Source: Hippasteria phrygiana
Taxonomy: Eukaryota; Echinodermata; Asteroidea; Valvatida; Goniasteridae
DNA length: 64,000 nucleotides
Direction of reading: 5' to 3'
NCBI GenBank assembly: GCA_037893225.1
Contig: JAZGUH010000363.1
Span: 1,116,001-1,180,000, forward strand
The first letter of the stretch is position 1, and each line of letters opens with the position of its first letter. A program made the position numbers and the translations under genes. Below are positions 1 through 10,790 of the stretch, piece by piece. The notes beneath the pieces were generated by a model. The model was not told the DNA's origin and made no database searches. It saw only the letters and a program-made list of their open reading frames with translations.

Positions 1-571
1 ACATGAATCTTGAAATAACAGGTTGTATGTTTAGACACCTTTATCAAGGGGGGGGGGGGGGGGGGGGTTGTTGTTATTTTCCAAGATTTTGCTATTCCTG
101 ACTGATTTTAATGGGGGTATTGTGGTAAATTATTTCCAAGTTTCTATTTCAAACATCAAACTCTTTACGTACAATGTGTATTGTACACGCACAAAGAAAT
201 AAAATATGCTGACAACGTGTGAGTTCAAATGATGCGACGTTATATGCACAGTGCGAAAATCTTTTTGAGATTGTGGTCTTATAACTGAAATATTATTTTT
301 TCTACATGCTTACCTGAGCTGAATGTGGTTTTCTATGCGTGACTTCGCTGAAACTCCGTGCTAAAATGTTCTTTATCTCGCGTTCACAGCAAAGGAAGTG
401 ATGATCAGAACATTCACGTGTAATATTAACAAATGTGTACAGTATTTCCGCAATCTTAAAGCACGTTATGGTCACTCGAGCGCAAATTTGGACACTTGCA
501 CCAAAAGCCCTGTGTAGAAAAAGTGTACGAAGTGTTGGAGTTGAGGAAGTTTTTGAACCGCGGTTTTGAAA
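1..571. other. Non-coding flank, no gene recognised
   Basis: I see no credible coding sequence, RNA gene or named repeat here apart from a 20-base G run at 48-67. The short open frames on the minus strand have no recognisable domain and look accidental. Confidence 0.5.
48..67 (+). repeat. Poly-G tract (20 G)
   Basis: An uninterrupted run of 20 G. Similar G runs occur at 19186-19207, 62291-62332 and near 63253-63280. Such tracts can form quadruplex structures and their lengths are prone to sequencing error. Confidence 0.95.
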
Positions 572-1050
572 CAAGGTTGCCAGGCCTGCTGCCCTCAGCA
601 TTGGTTTGTATACATGATCTAGCAATAGTAGTGTCCAAGTACGTGTGCGGCGTTTTCCTATTCATTAATTAAGTACGTCCGAAGACCCAACAAAACATCG
701 GATTTCACCATTAAAACGACCACCAAAATACTAGATACGCCACTTGAGGAACAAGTGGAGTTCCATGATTAAGATAGAGGTACTAAGGTTCACCTACCAT
801 CCGGATAAAAAGTTTAATTTACCGTTCAATTCCGAGAGGCACAACGAGGAAAATCCATGCAGTCCGTACGCCATTGTATAATCATAGTGCAAGGAAATGG
901 TATCCCTTGGCGCTCAAAGCTCCGTATACAAAGCACAGTTCCAAAAAGCACCGCAACAACACACAGGTTTACGCCAAACATGCACTGCTATATGATTTCG
1001 CTCGTACAGCGCAACTACACACAAGTTTACGTTGGATTGTAGGATAAATT
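572..1050 (+). repeat. Upstream part of satellite unit A1
   Basis: This stretch shares blocks with 27930-28130. Both have a segment reading GCTGCCCT(C/G)AGCATTGG near the start, then TATAATCATAGTGCAAGGAAA, then TACAAAGCACAG, and both run into the same A unit. It is therefore the 5' part of the dispersed satellite composite, more diverged than the A unit proper. No gene is seen. Confidence 0.6.
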
Positions 1051-2160
1051 AAGAACGTGCAACGTGACACCCATGGTTACACTGCCTTCCCAGAATTCCT
1101 TTGTTATCATATTGTTTTGGGGCTAAATATTGAAATGGGTATATTTTGACGCTGAAGAGAGCTATGATCATGGGAACTTGGAATTAGGTACACAAAAATA
1201 CTGTGTATAAAACTTCTGAAGGTTTTTGTCATAAGAGATTGCTAAATATACCAAATTTTGACTTGAATTTAATGACCTCTAGATGACGTCATGATGACGT
1301 CATCGTGACGTCACATCAATTGTTTTATCTGTAACAAATCCTGGCACATCAGCATTAAGACTGCACCCAATCGGACTTACGGTTCTCTAGATATAGGACC
1401 TTAAAGTGTGCACCTTTAAGATGACGTCACGTGACCCACGATGACGTCATCACAACTGTACTCGTCGAAGCAAACATTTGCAACGTGGTCTTGGCCTGGA
1501 TCGAGTTTGTAATCAATCTGATCAATGACAGTGTAAGTTTTTGAGTGTATAATGAAATTTGAAACATTTAAAAAATCATAGAAAATCAGCCGATGACGTC
1601 ATCATGACGTCACTTCGGATTTTGCATGCTAGTGACAATATCTGCCTACCCACCAAGTTTTGTGACGATCGGACCTACCCTTATATGTGTTTCAAAAAAG
1701 CACATTTTTGATGACGTCATGATGACGTCATACATTTTTCACAATTATATGTAAGTATCTATGATCTAACGAACCTATTACAAAAAGAATTTCGAAATTA
1801 GCATGTTCAGTTGATGAGATATGGCTTAAGGGTTCAAAATTTTAAAAATTACTGCAAAATCGTATGATGACGTCATCATGACGTCATGTCGATTTTCATC
1901 TATAACACAAGCCGGTCCACCAACAAACCAAGTTTGAGCTCAATCGGACTTAGGGTTCTCTAGATATAGGCCCTTCAAAAACGCACTTTTGAGATGACGT
2001 CACGTGCCACGTGATGACGTCATCATGACGTCGGAGTAGTAGGCACTACTTCGGTATAGGGTCCAAGTCTATGCAAACTCTCATTAAGATTGAAGTCTGT
2101 TTAATGGCAAAAGTGGCGGCGAGAATAAAACGTGTGCTTTGTCTATGGCATTTTTGATAG
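1050..2160 (+). repeat. Satellite unit A1 (TGACGTCA-rich, about 1.1 kb)
   Basis: This is the first of four A units (others at about 6895, 28130 and 46500). I count 13 exact TGACGTCA palindromes, usually paired as GATGACGTCATCATGACGTC. The unit looks like three diverged monomers of about 285 bp, because the block CTAGATATAGG...GATGACGTCACGTG recurs near 1390 and 1955 with a related block near 1670. It ends in a GAA-rich tract that leads into hairpin array 1. TGACGTCA is the consensus CREB/ATF site, but function here is unproven. Confidence 0.9.
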
Positions 2161-2164
2161 AAGA

Positions 2165-2416
2165 ACAAGAAGGAGAAGAAAAAAAAAAATCAGAACAAAA
2201 ACAATGGCTTTTCCGAAAAATTTCGGAAAAGCCAAAAAAAAAAATCTTAACGAAAGCAAGAGCTGTTTCGGCTGGAATGCCGAAACAGCTAAAAAAAAAA
2301 ATCTTAACGAAAGCAAGAGCTGTTTCGGCTGGAATGCCGAAACAGCTAAGAAGAAGAAAAAAAAAAAAAACCGGAACAAAAACAATACCTTTTCCGCAGG
2401 TATGCGGAAAAGCTAA
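2165..2416 (+). repeat. Hairpin array 1
   Basis: Four short inverted repeats sit in A-rich spacers (related to AATCTTAACGAAAGCAAG). The stems are GGCTTTTCCGAAA with its complement (near 2205), AGCTGTTTCGGC with GCCGAAACAGCT (2261-2290 and 2318-2347, loop TGGAAT), and CTTTTCCGCA with TGCGGAAAAG (near 2388). Stem sequences differ between hairpins while each stem stays complementary. Open reading frames on both strands here are by-products of the repeats. Confidence 0.9.
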
Positions 2417-2720
2417 CGAGAGATGTATGACTGTTTGTCAACAGTACATACAGCTTTTCCGTTATGTTTTTTTTTTGCGTTTAAGCCTTTTTGAGTCTAG
2501 AAAGAAATTTAAAACATAAAAAAAACATAGAAAATGAGCTGATGATGTCATCATGACGTCACTTCGGATTTTCAATGTTTGTGACAATATCTGCCTATAG
2601 TACCCAGAATTTTTCATGATGATTGGATGTACCCAGATACGTGTTTTAAAAAGGCATATTTTTGATGACACCAACATGACGTCTTGATAATGTTATCAAT
2701 TCTAGTGAATGTTTCTGTGA
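2417..2720 (+). repeat. Diverged B-like satellite segment
   Basis: This starts with a short hairpin around ACTGTTTGTCAACAGT, comparable to the start of the B units at 5795 and 45347. It then carries blocks matching A unit text (ATAGAAAATGAGCTGATGA, then TGACGTCACTTCGGATTTT). It is an older, rearranged piece of the same satellite. Confidence 0.6.
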
Positions 2721-3424
2721 ATATTATTGATCCTTTGAATGGTCATATGGTCCCCGTAGGTGTTGAAAATCTGAATGTTTAATTGCTTGATTTTGAGCTT
2801 CCGGAAGTAAAAGAGAGCAAACGAACAATATATAGATCAAAATTAGATCCATCTGCTCACTATGAAAATCATGCCTGTTCAAGTACGTAAAACAGGCCCT
2901 ATGCAGTTCACTTTTTCGAGGTTTTCTGCATGTAACTTGACACTTGATGACATCATCATGACATCATTTAAACTGCACACGTTTTTGAACTCAGGTGCTA
3001 ACCAGATTCTACTAGCTGTTGCCAAACTGATTGTATGTTTGTGATGCCCTTCAGGGCCACCATATATTTGTCTTACAAGTATGTGCTCTAACATTTGATG
3101 ACATCACCGTTAATTGTTTTGTGAAGTACAACCTAGCCGGAGACCAACATCGTTGAAAGCAAGTTTACTTCTTTTAGCAATTTCAAATTAGAAGGCACTT
3201 TCGGTTTCAACCAGAAGGAAGGGTCACGTCATTTTGCACGTAATATAAATTTAGCAATTTATCGTAAACATTTGCAAAACTTGCCCAGTTTACCTATTCT
3301 CCATCTTGCAACCGTAACGTAACGCGCGAAGTTGACTAGAGAAGCTATAGTCTGGGGCTAGAAATGTTGGTGGCGGTATGCAATTTTAACAGTAAAGAAT
3401 GTAGGTGGAGCTGTGCTGTGCAAA
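2721..3424. other. Degenerate repeat DNA without genes
   Basis: The stretch contains scattered degraded TGATGACATCA motifs (2945, 3097). Near 3127-3240 there is one diverged copy of the block AGTACAACCTAGCCGGAGAC...GGAAGGAAGGGTCACGT that is better preserved at 4290-5470. No coding sequence is recognised. Confidence 0.5.
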
Positions 3425-3550
3425 TTCAACAGTAAAGAATGTAGGTGGCGCTATGCAACTTTAACGGTAAAGAAATGTACGTAATGAGCGCCACGTAAAT
3501 TTCTTTACCGTTAAAGTTGTATAGCGCCACCTATATTCTTTGCTGTTGAA
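3425..3550. repeat. Near-perfect 58-nt inverted repeat
   Basis: The arms 3425-3482 and 3493-3550 are reverse complements with few mismatches, separated by 10 nt (AATGAGCGCC). A partial direct copy of the left arm lies just upstream (3385-3410). The arms contain the block GGTGGCGCTATGCAACTTTA. It could be a small fold-back element or the centre of a palindromic duplication. Confidence 0.85.
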
Positions 3551-4023
3551 TGGGACACTGCGTCAAGTTTGTGCACGAATGCGCGGCCGCGCAATGGCGG
3601 CGCAAGAGGGTCGTAAACGCGCAATGTGTGTTCGCTTTATAGTCTGAAACAAGTCATCAGTGGATTATCGAAAACATTCTTAGCCTAACGTTATGGGGAG
3701 TTTAAGCGCTCCCAAATAAATCAGTAAAAAAGGTGATTTTTTTTTTTATCACACCTGTAAGTGTAAGTCATTAGAGCAGTTGTAAATTAATTAAATATTC
3801 TGAAATGACATCGTATTTTTACTTCTGAGCACCCAATGTTACATGTATTATTCTATAAACTGAACACTCACAAAGAGAGAATGTATCGAGGTTCATTCAA
3901 ATGTAACACAAATATATTACGGCAATACACAGTGCCTGATTTCCTCAACACAAAACTGTGAACAATCTTGTGACCAGAACGCAATGTTCCCACATGTACA
4001 AAGTATCATACCGCCAGTTCAGA
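3551..4023. other. Non-coding, nothing recognised
   Basis: AT-rich sequence without a credible open frame, RNA gene or clear repeat. Confidence 0.4.
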
Positions 4024-4262
4024 TTTTGCATATCTCTCGCGGTTGATTTTTCAGCAATTTTGTTTTAGGTTTAAAAGGTCTTTTGATTTTATTTAACTTC
4101 CGGTCTGGTGACGTCATCAATCTCCCCCCTCAACTTGTTCTTAGCATGAAGCTGATTATATACATCAATTATAAAGTGATTTCAGCAAACTTTGCCAAAC
4201 ACATCAACTGATTATCCATTTTAAAATTTTAAAATTTCAACCTGCCGCTGGACGGCGCTCTA
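4024..4262 (+). repeat. Duplicated block, copy 1
   Basis: This 240-bp block (starting CATATCTCTCGCGGTTGATTT and ending CCGCTGGACGGCGCTC) recurs at 5108-5332. Each copy is followed by AAGTACAACCTAG(C/T)CGGAGAC, so the region 4024-5500 is a tandem duplication of about 1.08 kb in which the first copy gained extra 161-bp units. Confidence 0.85.
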
Positions 4263-4285
4263 ACATAATATTACGTTACCGGCTA

Positions 4286-5010
4286 TGATTTTTTGAAGTA
4301 CAACCTAGCCGGAGACTATTATCGTTGAAAGCAAGTTCACATCTTTTTCCACTTTCAAATCATAAGGCACCTCCGGTTTGCACCGGAAGGAAGGGTCACG
4401 TGACTTTGCACGTAATATACAAAATGAAGACCCTGGATTATTCTATCGGTTCCCGTAAAAAGCAAAATCAGATCTCTCTCGATTGATTTTTATATTGATT
4501 TTCAAAGATTAAACTTTCAAGTTGTAAGGCACTTCCGGTTTAGACCGGAAGGAAGGGTCACGTGACTTTGAACGTAATATAAAAAATGAAGACCCTGGAT
4601 TATTCTATCAGTTGCCGTAAAAAGCAAAATCAGATCTCTCTCGATTGATTTTATATTGATTTTCAAAGATTAAACTTTCAAATTATAAGGCACTTCCGGT
4701 TTTGACCGGAAGGAAGGGTCACGTGACTTTGCACGTAATATAAACAATGAAGACCCTGGATTATTCTATCGGTTCCCGTAAAAAGCAAAATCAGATCTCT
4801 CTCGATTGATTTTATATTGATTTTCAAAGATTTAACTTTCAAGTTATAAGGCACTTCCGGTTTAGACCGGAAGGCAGGGTCACGTGACTTTGCACGTAAT
4901 ACAAAAAAATGAAGACCCTGGATTATTCTATCAGTTCACATTAAAGCAAAATCAGATCTCTCACGGTTGATTTTATATTGATTTTCAAAAACTCAATCTA
5001 GAAATCTTTG
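4286..5010 (+). repeat. 161-bp tandem array, about four units
   Basis: The block GGCACTTCCGGTTTAGACCGG recurs at 4366, 4528, 4689 and 4849, giving periods of 162, 161 and 160 bp. More diverged copies are at 3196 and 5439. Each unit holds an imperfect palindrome CTTCCGGT...ACCGGAAG (an ETS-type GGAA core on both strands) followed by GGGTCACGTGAC, which contains an E-box/CLEAR-type CACGTG palindrome. Units end GAAGACCCTGGATTATTCTA. Regulatory activity is only a possibility. Confidence 0.9.
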
Positions 5011-5107
5011 GTTGCTTGTAATCTGATACTTGATGACGTCATCGTGACGTCATTATCGGAAAACTCGAGAGCTATGTAAACTATGCTATCTGAAGCAGAC
5101 ATCTGCA

Positions 5108-5500
5108 TTATATCTCTTGCGGTTGATTTTTCAGCAAATTTTTTAGGTTTAAAGGTCTTTTCATTGCAACTTCCGGTCTGGTGACGTCATCAATCTTTCT
5201 CCACCTCAACTTGTTCTTAGCGTGAAGCCGATTACATACATCAATTATAGAGTGATTTCAGCAAACTTCGCCACACACATCGACCGATTATTCATTTTAA
5301 GCATTTTTCAACTTGCCGCTAGAGGGCGCTCGAACATTTTATGACGTCACAAATAATTTTTTTGTGAAGTACAACCTAGTCGGAGACCAACATCGTTGAA
5401 AGCAAGTTCCCATCTTTTTCCACTTTCAAATGATGAGGCACTTCCGGTTTGGACCGGAAGGAAGGGTCACGTGATTTGACGCACACGAGATAAAATGAAG
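5108..5500 (+). repeat. Duplicated block, copy 2, with one 161-bp-type unit
   Basis: Bases 5108-5332 match 4024-4262, and 5365-5500 match the start of the 161-bp array, including the TTCCGGTTTGGACCGGAAGG palindrome. It is the second copy of the 1.08-kb duplication. Confidence 0.85.
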
Positions 5501-5599
5501 ATCCTGGATTTTACTATCAATTCCCACAAAAATCAAGTTCCGGGCTCTCACGGTTGATTTTATATTGATTTTCAAAGATTAAATCTGCTAATCTTTAAT

Positions 5600-5795
5600 T
5601 GCTTGTAATTTGATACATGATGACGTCATCATGACGTCAGAGTAATATGCACGAGTTCAGTACAGGGTCTGAGTGTATGCCAACTCTCATTAAGATTGAA
5701 GTTTGTTTAAGGGCAAAAGTGCCGTTTAGAAAAAGTATGCACAAAGTTTATGGGGTTTTGGGGAGAAGAATAAAAAGAAGAAGAAACGAGAGCTA
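5600..5795 (+). repeat. Truncated end of an A unit, hairpin array missing
   Basis: The text CATGACGTCAGAGTAATATG, the CTCATTAAGATTGAAG block and a short GAA-rich tract match the ends of the A units. The hairpins are absent, and the sequence runs directly into unit B1. This suggests that the hairpin array can be lost as a block. Confidence 0.7.
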
Positions 5796-6895
5796 TATGT
5801 CTGTTTCCTAAACAGAACATAGGGCTTTTCCATATTATTGGCTATAATGTCACTTAGAATATTGCCTACTAATGAGAAATTCGACTACCCACCAAGTTTC
5901 GTGACAATCCGACGGATCTACCAATTTATATGTGTCTATAAATTACGCCTCTAATAACGTCATTATGATGTTCCACATCAATCGCCTCTATTTTTTACAT
6001 ATTATTTATGACCTTACAAACTTATTTCAAAAAGAATTTCGAAAGTAGTTTGTTCTGTTGACGGGATATGACTTACAGATTCAAGAACGTAACCATGTTA
6101 AAATCATATTCAATTACCGGCCTTTTAACATACCAGGTTTCACCCTAATCGGTCCAACAACTGTCTAGATATGGCCCCTGTTAAAAACGCACCTTTAAGG
6201 TGACGTCACGTGACACATAATGACATCATCATGACGTCACTTCAGAGTTTGCATTCTTGTGACAATATCTGTATACCCACCAATTTTCGTGAAGATCGGA
6301 TGTACCCTTATACGTGTTTCAAAAAAGCACATTTTTTGATGACGTCCTCATGACAACACACATTTTCCACATTTATATACAATTATGTATGATCTAACAA
6401 ACCTATTACAAAAAGAATTTCTAAATTGGCATGTTCTGTTGATGATATATGGCTTTAAGGTCCAAAAACTTAAACAATACTATAAAATCGTATGATGACG
6501 TCACTATGACTTCACATCAATTTTCATCTATAACATGCTCACCTACCAGCCTACCACGTTTTATCTAATCAGACCTACGGTTCTCTAAATATAGGCCCTT
6601 CAAAAATGCACCTTTAAGATGACTTAATGTGACACGTGATGACGTCATCAGACGTCAGAGCAATATGCACGATTTCAGCACAGGGTCTCAGTCTACGCAA
6701 ACTTTCATCAAGATGAAAGATCTGTTTACTGGCAAAGCGCCGGCGAGAATGAAACGTGCATTGCCTATGGGATTTTTGATATCGCACGATTTGCGATGTC
6801 CCTTCTGAGCCACCTTACACCATTGGTACACGCTGCATGCACTGCAGAGCTGCGTGTATCACTTTGTATTTGCTCGTACAGCGCAACACCACACA
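5795..6895 (+). repeat. Satellite unit B1
   Basis: This matches 45347-46480 closely along its length, starting with GAGCTATATGTCTGTTTCC (itself a hairpin, TCTGTTTCCTAAACAGA). It contains CACGTGACACATAATGACAT and ends with the block TTTGCGATGTCCCTTCTGAG shared by both copies. B1 is followed directly by unit A2, just as B2 is followed by A4. Confidence 0.9.
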
Positions 6896-8035
6896 CGTTT
6901 ACGTTGGATTGTAGAAACGTGCAACATGACACCCATGGTTACACTGCCTTCCCAGAATTCCTTTGTTATCATATTGTTTTGGGGCTAAATATTGAAATGG
7001 GTATATTTTGACGCTGGAGTGAGCTATGATCATAAGAACTTGGAATTAGGTACACAAAAATACAGTGTATAACACTTCCGAAGGTTTTTGTCATAAGAGA
7101 TTGCTAAATATACCAAATTTTGACTTGAATTTCATGACCTCTAGATGACGTCATCATGACGTCATCATGACGTCACATCAATTTGTTTTATCTGTAACAA
7201 ATCCTGGCCTATCAGCATTACGACTGCACCCAATCGGACTTCTGGTTCTCTAGATATAGGACCTTAAAGTGTGCACCTTTAAGATGACGTCACGTGACCC
7301 ACGATGACGTCATCACAACTGTACTTGTCGAAGCAAACATTTCCAACGTGGTCTTGGCCTGGGTCGAGTTTAGAGTCAATCTGATCAATGACAGTGTAAG
7401 ATTTTTAGTGTATAATGAAATTTGAAACATTAACAAATTCATAAAAAATCAGCCGATGACGTCATCATGACGTCACTTCGGATTTTGCATGCTAGTGACA
7501 ATGTCTGCCTACCCACCAATTTTTGTGACGATCGGACCTACCCTTATATGTGTTTCAAAAAAGCACATTTTTGATGACGTCATCATGACGTCACGAATTT
7601 TTCACATTTATATGTAAGTATCTATGAGCTAACAAACCTATTACAAAAAGAATTTCGAAATTAGCATGTTCAGTTAATGAGATATGGCTTAAGGGTTCAA
7701 AACTTTAACAATTACTGCAAAATCGTATGATGACGTCATCATGACGTCACGTCGATTTTCATCTATAACACAAGCCGGTCCACCAACAAACCAAGTTTGA
7801 GCTCAATCGGACTTAGGGTTCTCTAGATATAGGCCCTTCAAAAACGCACTTTTGAGATGACGTCACGTGCCGCGTGATGACGTCATCATGACGTCAGAGT
7901 AATATGCACGAGTTCGGTACAGGGTCCAAGTCTATGCAAACTCTCATTAAGATTGAAGTCTGTTTAATGGCAAAAGTGCCGGCGAGAATAAAACGTGTGC
8001 TTTGTCTATGGCATTTTTGATAGAAGAACAAGAAG
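6895..8035 (+). repeat. Satellite unit A2
   Basis: A near copy of the A units at 1050, 28130 and 46500, with 14 exact TGACGTCA sites by my count. The site used by the Polinton in the third unit is seen here uninterrupted near 7862 as GACGTCACGTGCCGCGTG. It ends in an enlarged GAA/GAG tract at about 8025-8062. Confidence 0.9.
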
Positions 8036-8425
8036 GAGAAGAAGAAGAAGAAGAAGAAGAAAACAAAAAATCAGAACAAAAACAATGGCTTTTCCGAAAA
8101 ATTTCGGAAAAGCCAAAAAAACCCGAGCAAAAACAATACCTTTTCCGCAACTTTGCGGAAAAGCTAAAAAACCGGAACAAAAACAATACCTTTTCCGCAG
8201 GTATGCGGAAAAGCTAAAAAAAACGGAACGAAAACAATACCTTTTCCGCAGGTATGCGGAAAAGCTAAAAATCAGAACAAAAACAAAGGGTTTTCCGAAA
8301 AATTTCGGAAAACCCAAAAAATCAGAACAAAAACAAAGGCTTTTCCGAAAATTTCGGAAAAGCCAAAAAAAATCAGAACAAAAACAAAGGCTTTTCCGAA
8401 AAATTTCGGAAAAGCCAATAAGAAG
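8036..8425 (+). repeat. Hairpin array 2
   Basis: About seven hairpins separated by spacers of the type AAATCAGAACAAAAACAA. Stems include GGCTTTTCCGAAA, CTTTTCCGCA (three copies with loops ACTT or GGTA) and, at 8288-8315, GGGTTTTCCG paired with CGGAAAACCC. The last is a two-sided change relative to GGCTTTTCCG with CGGAAAAGCC that keeps pairing. Long open frames on both strands here are repeat artefacts. Confidence 0.92.
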
Positions 8426-8639
8426 ACTTTTTTGACTTTTCAAAGGAAAACTTTATTCCAATTGAAAACAAACAATACAATACATAAGCAGGTATATAAA
8501 CAACAAATTATATACAATAAAAGGGTTGTAAACTGAAGAAAACAGCACAGTAAACTTGAATTAGGGTAAGACGAACGTTAACATGGGTACAATAAACATT
8601 CAATCGGTAAATTAATGTGTACATGTATTACTTAGTTTG

Positions 8640-8705
8640 CGACGTCACCGTGGCTTGCCTATTGGCTGTGTACTACTGCTAAACCAGCTAACCACGGTGA
8701 CGAGG
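8640..8705. repeat. Short inverted repeat
   Basis: GACGTCACCGTGG near 8642 is the partner of CCACGGTGACG near 8694, with about 38 nt between the arms. Its role is unknown. It lies within the presumed LINE 3' UTR. Confidence 0.6.
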
Positions 8706-8814
8706 CAATAACATCACCAAAAAAGAACTTACTCATAAAGTGATAATTTATTAATTAAATTAAATAAAATTCATTTATTCATTAAGTAGTTGGGAGGAGG
8801 GAGGGGGGGGGGGG

Positions 8815-8990
8815 GGAGCCACCGGCGTCTCTGGATGTGGGCGCACTTGCACCCACAACCGGCGGCTTCCATAAATGGGAGGGGTAGAGGGAGGGGTGGG
8901 AAGAGGGAAAGGGATGGAGCCACCGGCGTCTCTGGTTGTGGATGCAGTTGCAACCACTGCCGGCGGCTTCCATAAGGGGAAGGGGAAAGG
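8815..8990. repeat. Two-copy GC-rich tandem repeat
   Basis: The block AGCCACCGGCGTCTCTGG...CCGGCGGCTTCCATAA occurs twice (8815-8877 and 8917-8975), separated by G/A-rich sequence. Each copy is itself partly self-complementary. It lies in the presumed LINE 3' UTR. Confidence 0.8.
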
Positions 8991-9197
8991 GAAGGTAAAT
9001 AATGTGTAATAATAATAATAATAATAATTTAAGCAACAATAATATTACAAAATACAAACAAGAGGCAGACGGAGAGAAAGGCCGGGGGGTCAGAGGCCCG
9101 AGCCACAGGGCAGTGCCGAAGCACGTCTCGCCCAAGGCGAGCAGCTGTCCCGGACACGAGCCAGTGACCCCAAGGAAGGAGGAGACGGGATGTAGAT

Positions 9198-9905
9198 TCA
9201 CATCAACCATGTCAGTTTGCCATGTTCATCAGTTAGAAAGAAGACTTTATGAAGGGGCCATTTGGTAAGAAAACTGGTAAAATCGTGGTTTAATTGAAAA
9301 TATGTATCATCAAGAAGGATTTTGTGTTTTAGTCGATGCTGCCAAATGGTTAGGGGATCGGTGAAGCGACAGGTGCGATACAACCAATAGACGACATTTT
9401 TAAGACTAATAATGAAAAAATTGGCGAGACGTACAACCTCACCTCTGCGACGCTCAGCACACGGAATCAGGGCCCAGTAAATATCAAAGTTCAAGTCCAA
9501 GTCTGGTACAAGGCGCGTCAGAATGGAGTGAAGGAAATTGAGGGCTGGCTGAATGCAGGGACAAAGGACGAAGAGGTGTTCAATTGTGCCTTTCTCTCCG
9601 CACCAACCGCAAGAAGAAGGTATATCCGGGTTCAAATGATGTAAGACAGGTAGAGAAGGAAGGACGTTGTGGAGAAGCTTGAATTGAACGTCACCTTCCT
9701 TTTTTGATGCCGGTAATTTATAGATGGAGTTCCATTGGATTTTGGAAGAGGCTTCAAGAACGCCGAGGTCGTGCCAAGGAGAGGAGGAAGCTGCAGAATG
9801 CGAATGAAGATGTTCGTTGAAGATGTCGTACAAAGTGCTGGATGGTGCGGAAAGCCCGTTTATAAACCAAACAGGAAGAAAATTAGAAGAGAGAAACGAA
9901 GACAA
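9198..9905 (-). pseudogene. Reverse transcriptase C-terminal fragment (zf-RVT type)
   Basis: The 235-codon frame contains QFKLLHNVLPSLPVL, then CGWCGEKGTIEHLFVLCP, a C-x2-C...H-x4-C pattern of the zinc-binding region found after the reverse transcriptase domain of many non-LTR retrotransposons (zf-RVT). The polymerase domain itself is absent because the copy is truncated upstream; a stop codon lies just before the frame, which opens on TTG rather than ATG. The product is inferred to be a relic. The frame overlaps the first plus-strand Helentron frame, which suggests that the LINE/Helentron boundary lies at about 9900. Confidence 0.7.
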
Positions 9906-9947
9906 ACATTTAAAAGGTCAAGGAACGGTAAGGTCGTGGAATATCGT

Positions 9948-10790
9948 ATGAGTAAGGAACAGAGGAAGAACCATGAAAAAGCAGAGAAGAACATTCAAAG
10001 TCACACAAGAAGAAGTCTGAGCTATGTTTTTAAGAATATGCATAATAAGAAAGATCAATGTGAAGAGAGGACATCCAGCAAAAATCTAAACGAAGAAAAG
10101 GTTTCAGTGAGGAAGAGGAGTAAATGTTTACATGAAGTTGCGAAGATTGGTACAGGGAAGAGATTGCTTAAGAAATGTACAGTTGAGAAGGCAGATGTTC
10201 AGAATATGGATTATATGCAGTGTTGGTTATGTGATCAAATCACTACTGCAGATGAACGAGTTGTGGAATGTGATAATTGCAATATCTGGTATCATGTGAA
10301 TTGTATGGGATTTTCAAACATGCAGGCTATGTTAGCAAGTAAATCAGTATCATGGTTGTGTCTCAAATGTGGAAGATGTAATTATGCTGATTCTTTGTTG
10401 TATGATCTTGGCATTCCTACAGATGAAAACAAATTTAGGATGACATGGAACATGGAAAATGCAGCTGTCCAGTCTTGCACTGATGAAGGTGTTTCTTGCT
10501 CAGACAATTATGCTCAAGTTTCATCAGTGAATGAAAATACAGGTGAGGCACAGAGAAGTACTTGGAAGATCAAGCATGTAATAGGACACATAGATGATAT
10601 GGAATGCAGAGATACATGTTTAAATACAGAGCAACAATTGAGCATTGTTAACCAAAGTGGAGGTTATTCTCTGCGGAGCAAGAAAAGTACTAATGTTGAG
10701 AGTAGTCCCAGTAGTGGAAAGGAACAATACAGGTTAAAGCACAGAAAACAAGAAGCCAATCTGTCAGTCAAGGTGAACATCATGATGTGA
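9948..10790 (+). pseudogene. Helentron N-terminal segment with PHD finger
   Basis: A plus-strand frame is open from 9735, but 9735-9905 is antisense to the LINE fragment. The ATG at 9948 (MSKEQRKNHEK) is therefore the more likely start. After a basic stretch there is a C4HC3 PHD-type zinc finger: CWLCDQ, then VECDNCNIWYHVNC, then WLCLKCGRC (bases about 10219-10380). PHD fingers bind histone tails and occur in some Helitron proteins, possibly for chromatin targeting (inference). The frame ends at TGA 10788-10790 and overlaps the next frame by 4 bases in another phase. The lysine-rich text on both sides suggests one protein split by a frameshift between about 10745 and 10790. Confidence 0.7.

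Larger units (their letters stand above)
8437..9905 (-). mobile_element. Non-LTR retrotransposon, 3' fragment
   Basis: Read on the minus strand, an open frame with a reverse-transcriptase C-terminal zinc-binding region (9198-9905) is followed by about 750 bp of non-coding sequence that includes a TTA microsatellite (9008-9030), a duplicated GC-rich block (8815-8990) and an AATAAA-like signal near 8450. This fits a 5'-truncated LINE whose 3' UTR reaches about 8437. The exact 3' end and clade are not determined. Its 5' break lies where the Helentron coding region begins. Confidence 0.65.

Noticed and set aside
2139..2519. Open frames across hairpin arrays (here and at 7995-8443, 45062-45434, 47421-48223)
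   Set aside because: They exist on both strands and in several phases because the arrays are low-complexity tandem repeats lacking stops. The products are Lys/Phe-rich repeats without domains.
8790..9268. Frames at 8771-9268 on both strands
   Set aside because: They arise from GC-rich tandem repeats and an AAT microsatellite in the presumed LINE 3' UTR.
9735..9947. N-terminal extension of the PHD-finger frame
   Set aside because: The first 57 codons are antisense to the LINE zinc-binding coding region and lack independent support; the ATG at 9948 is preferred.
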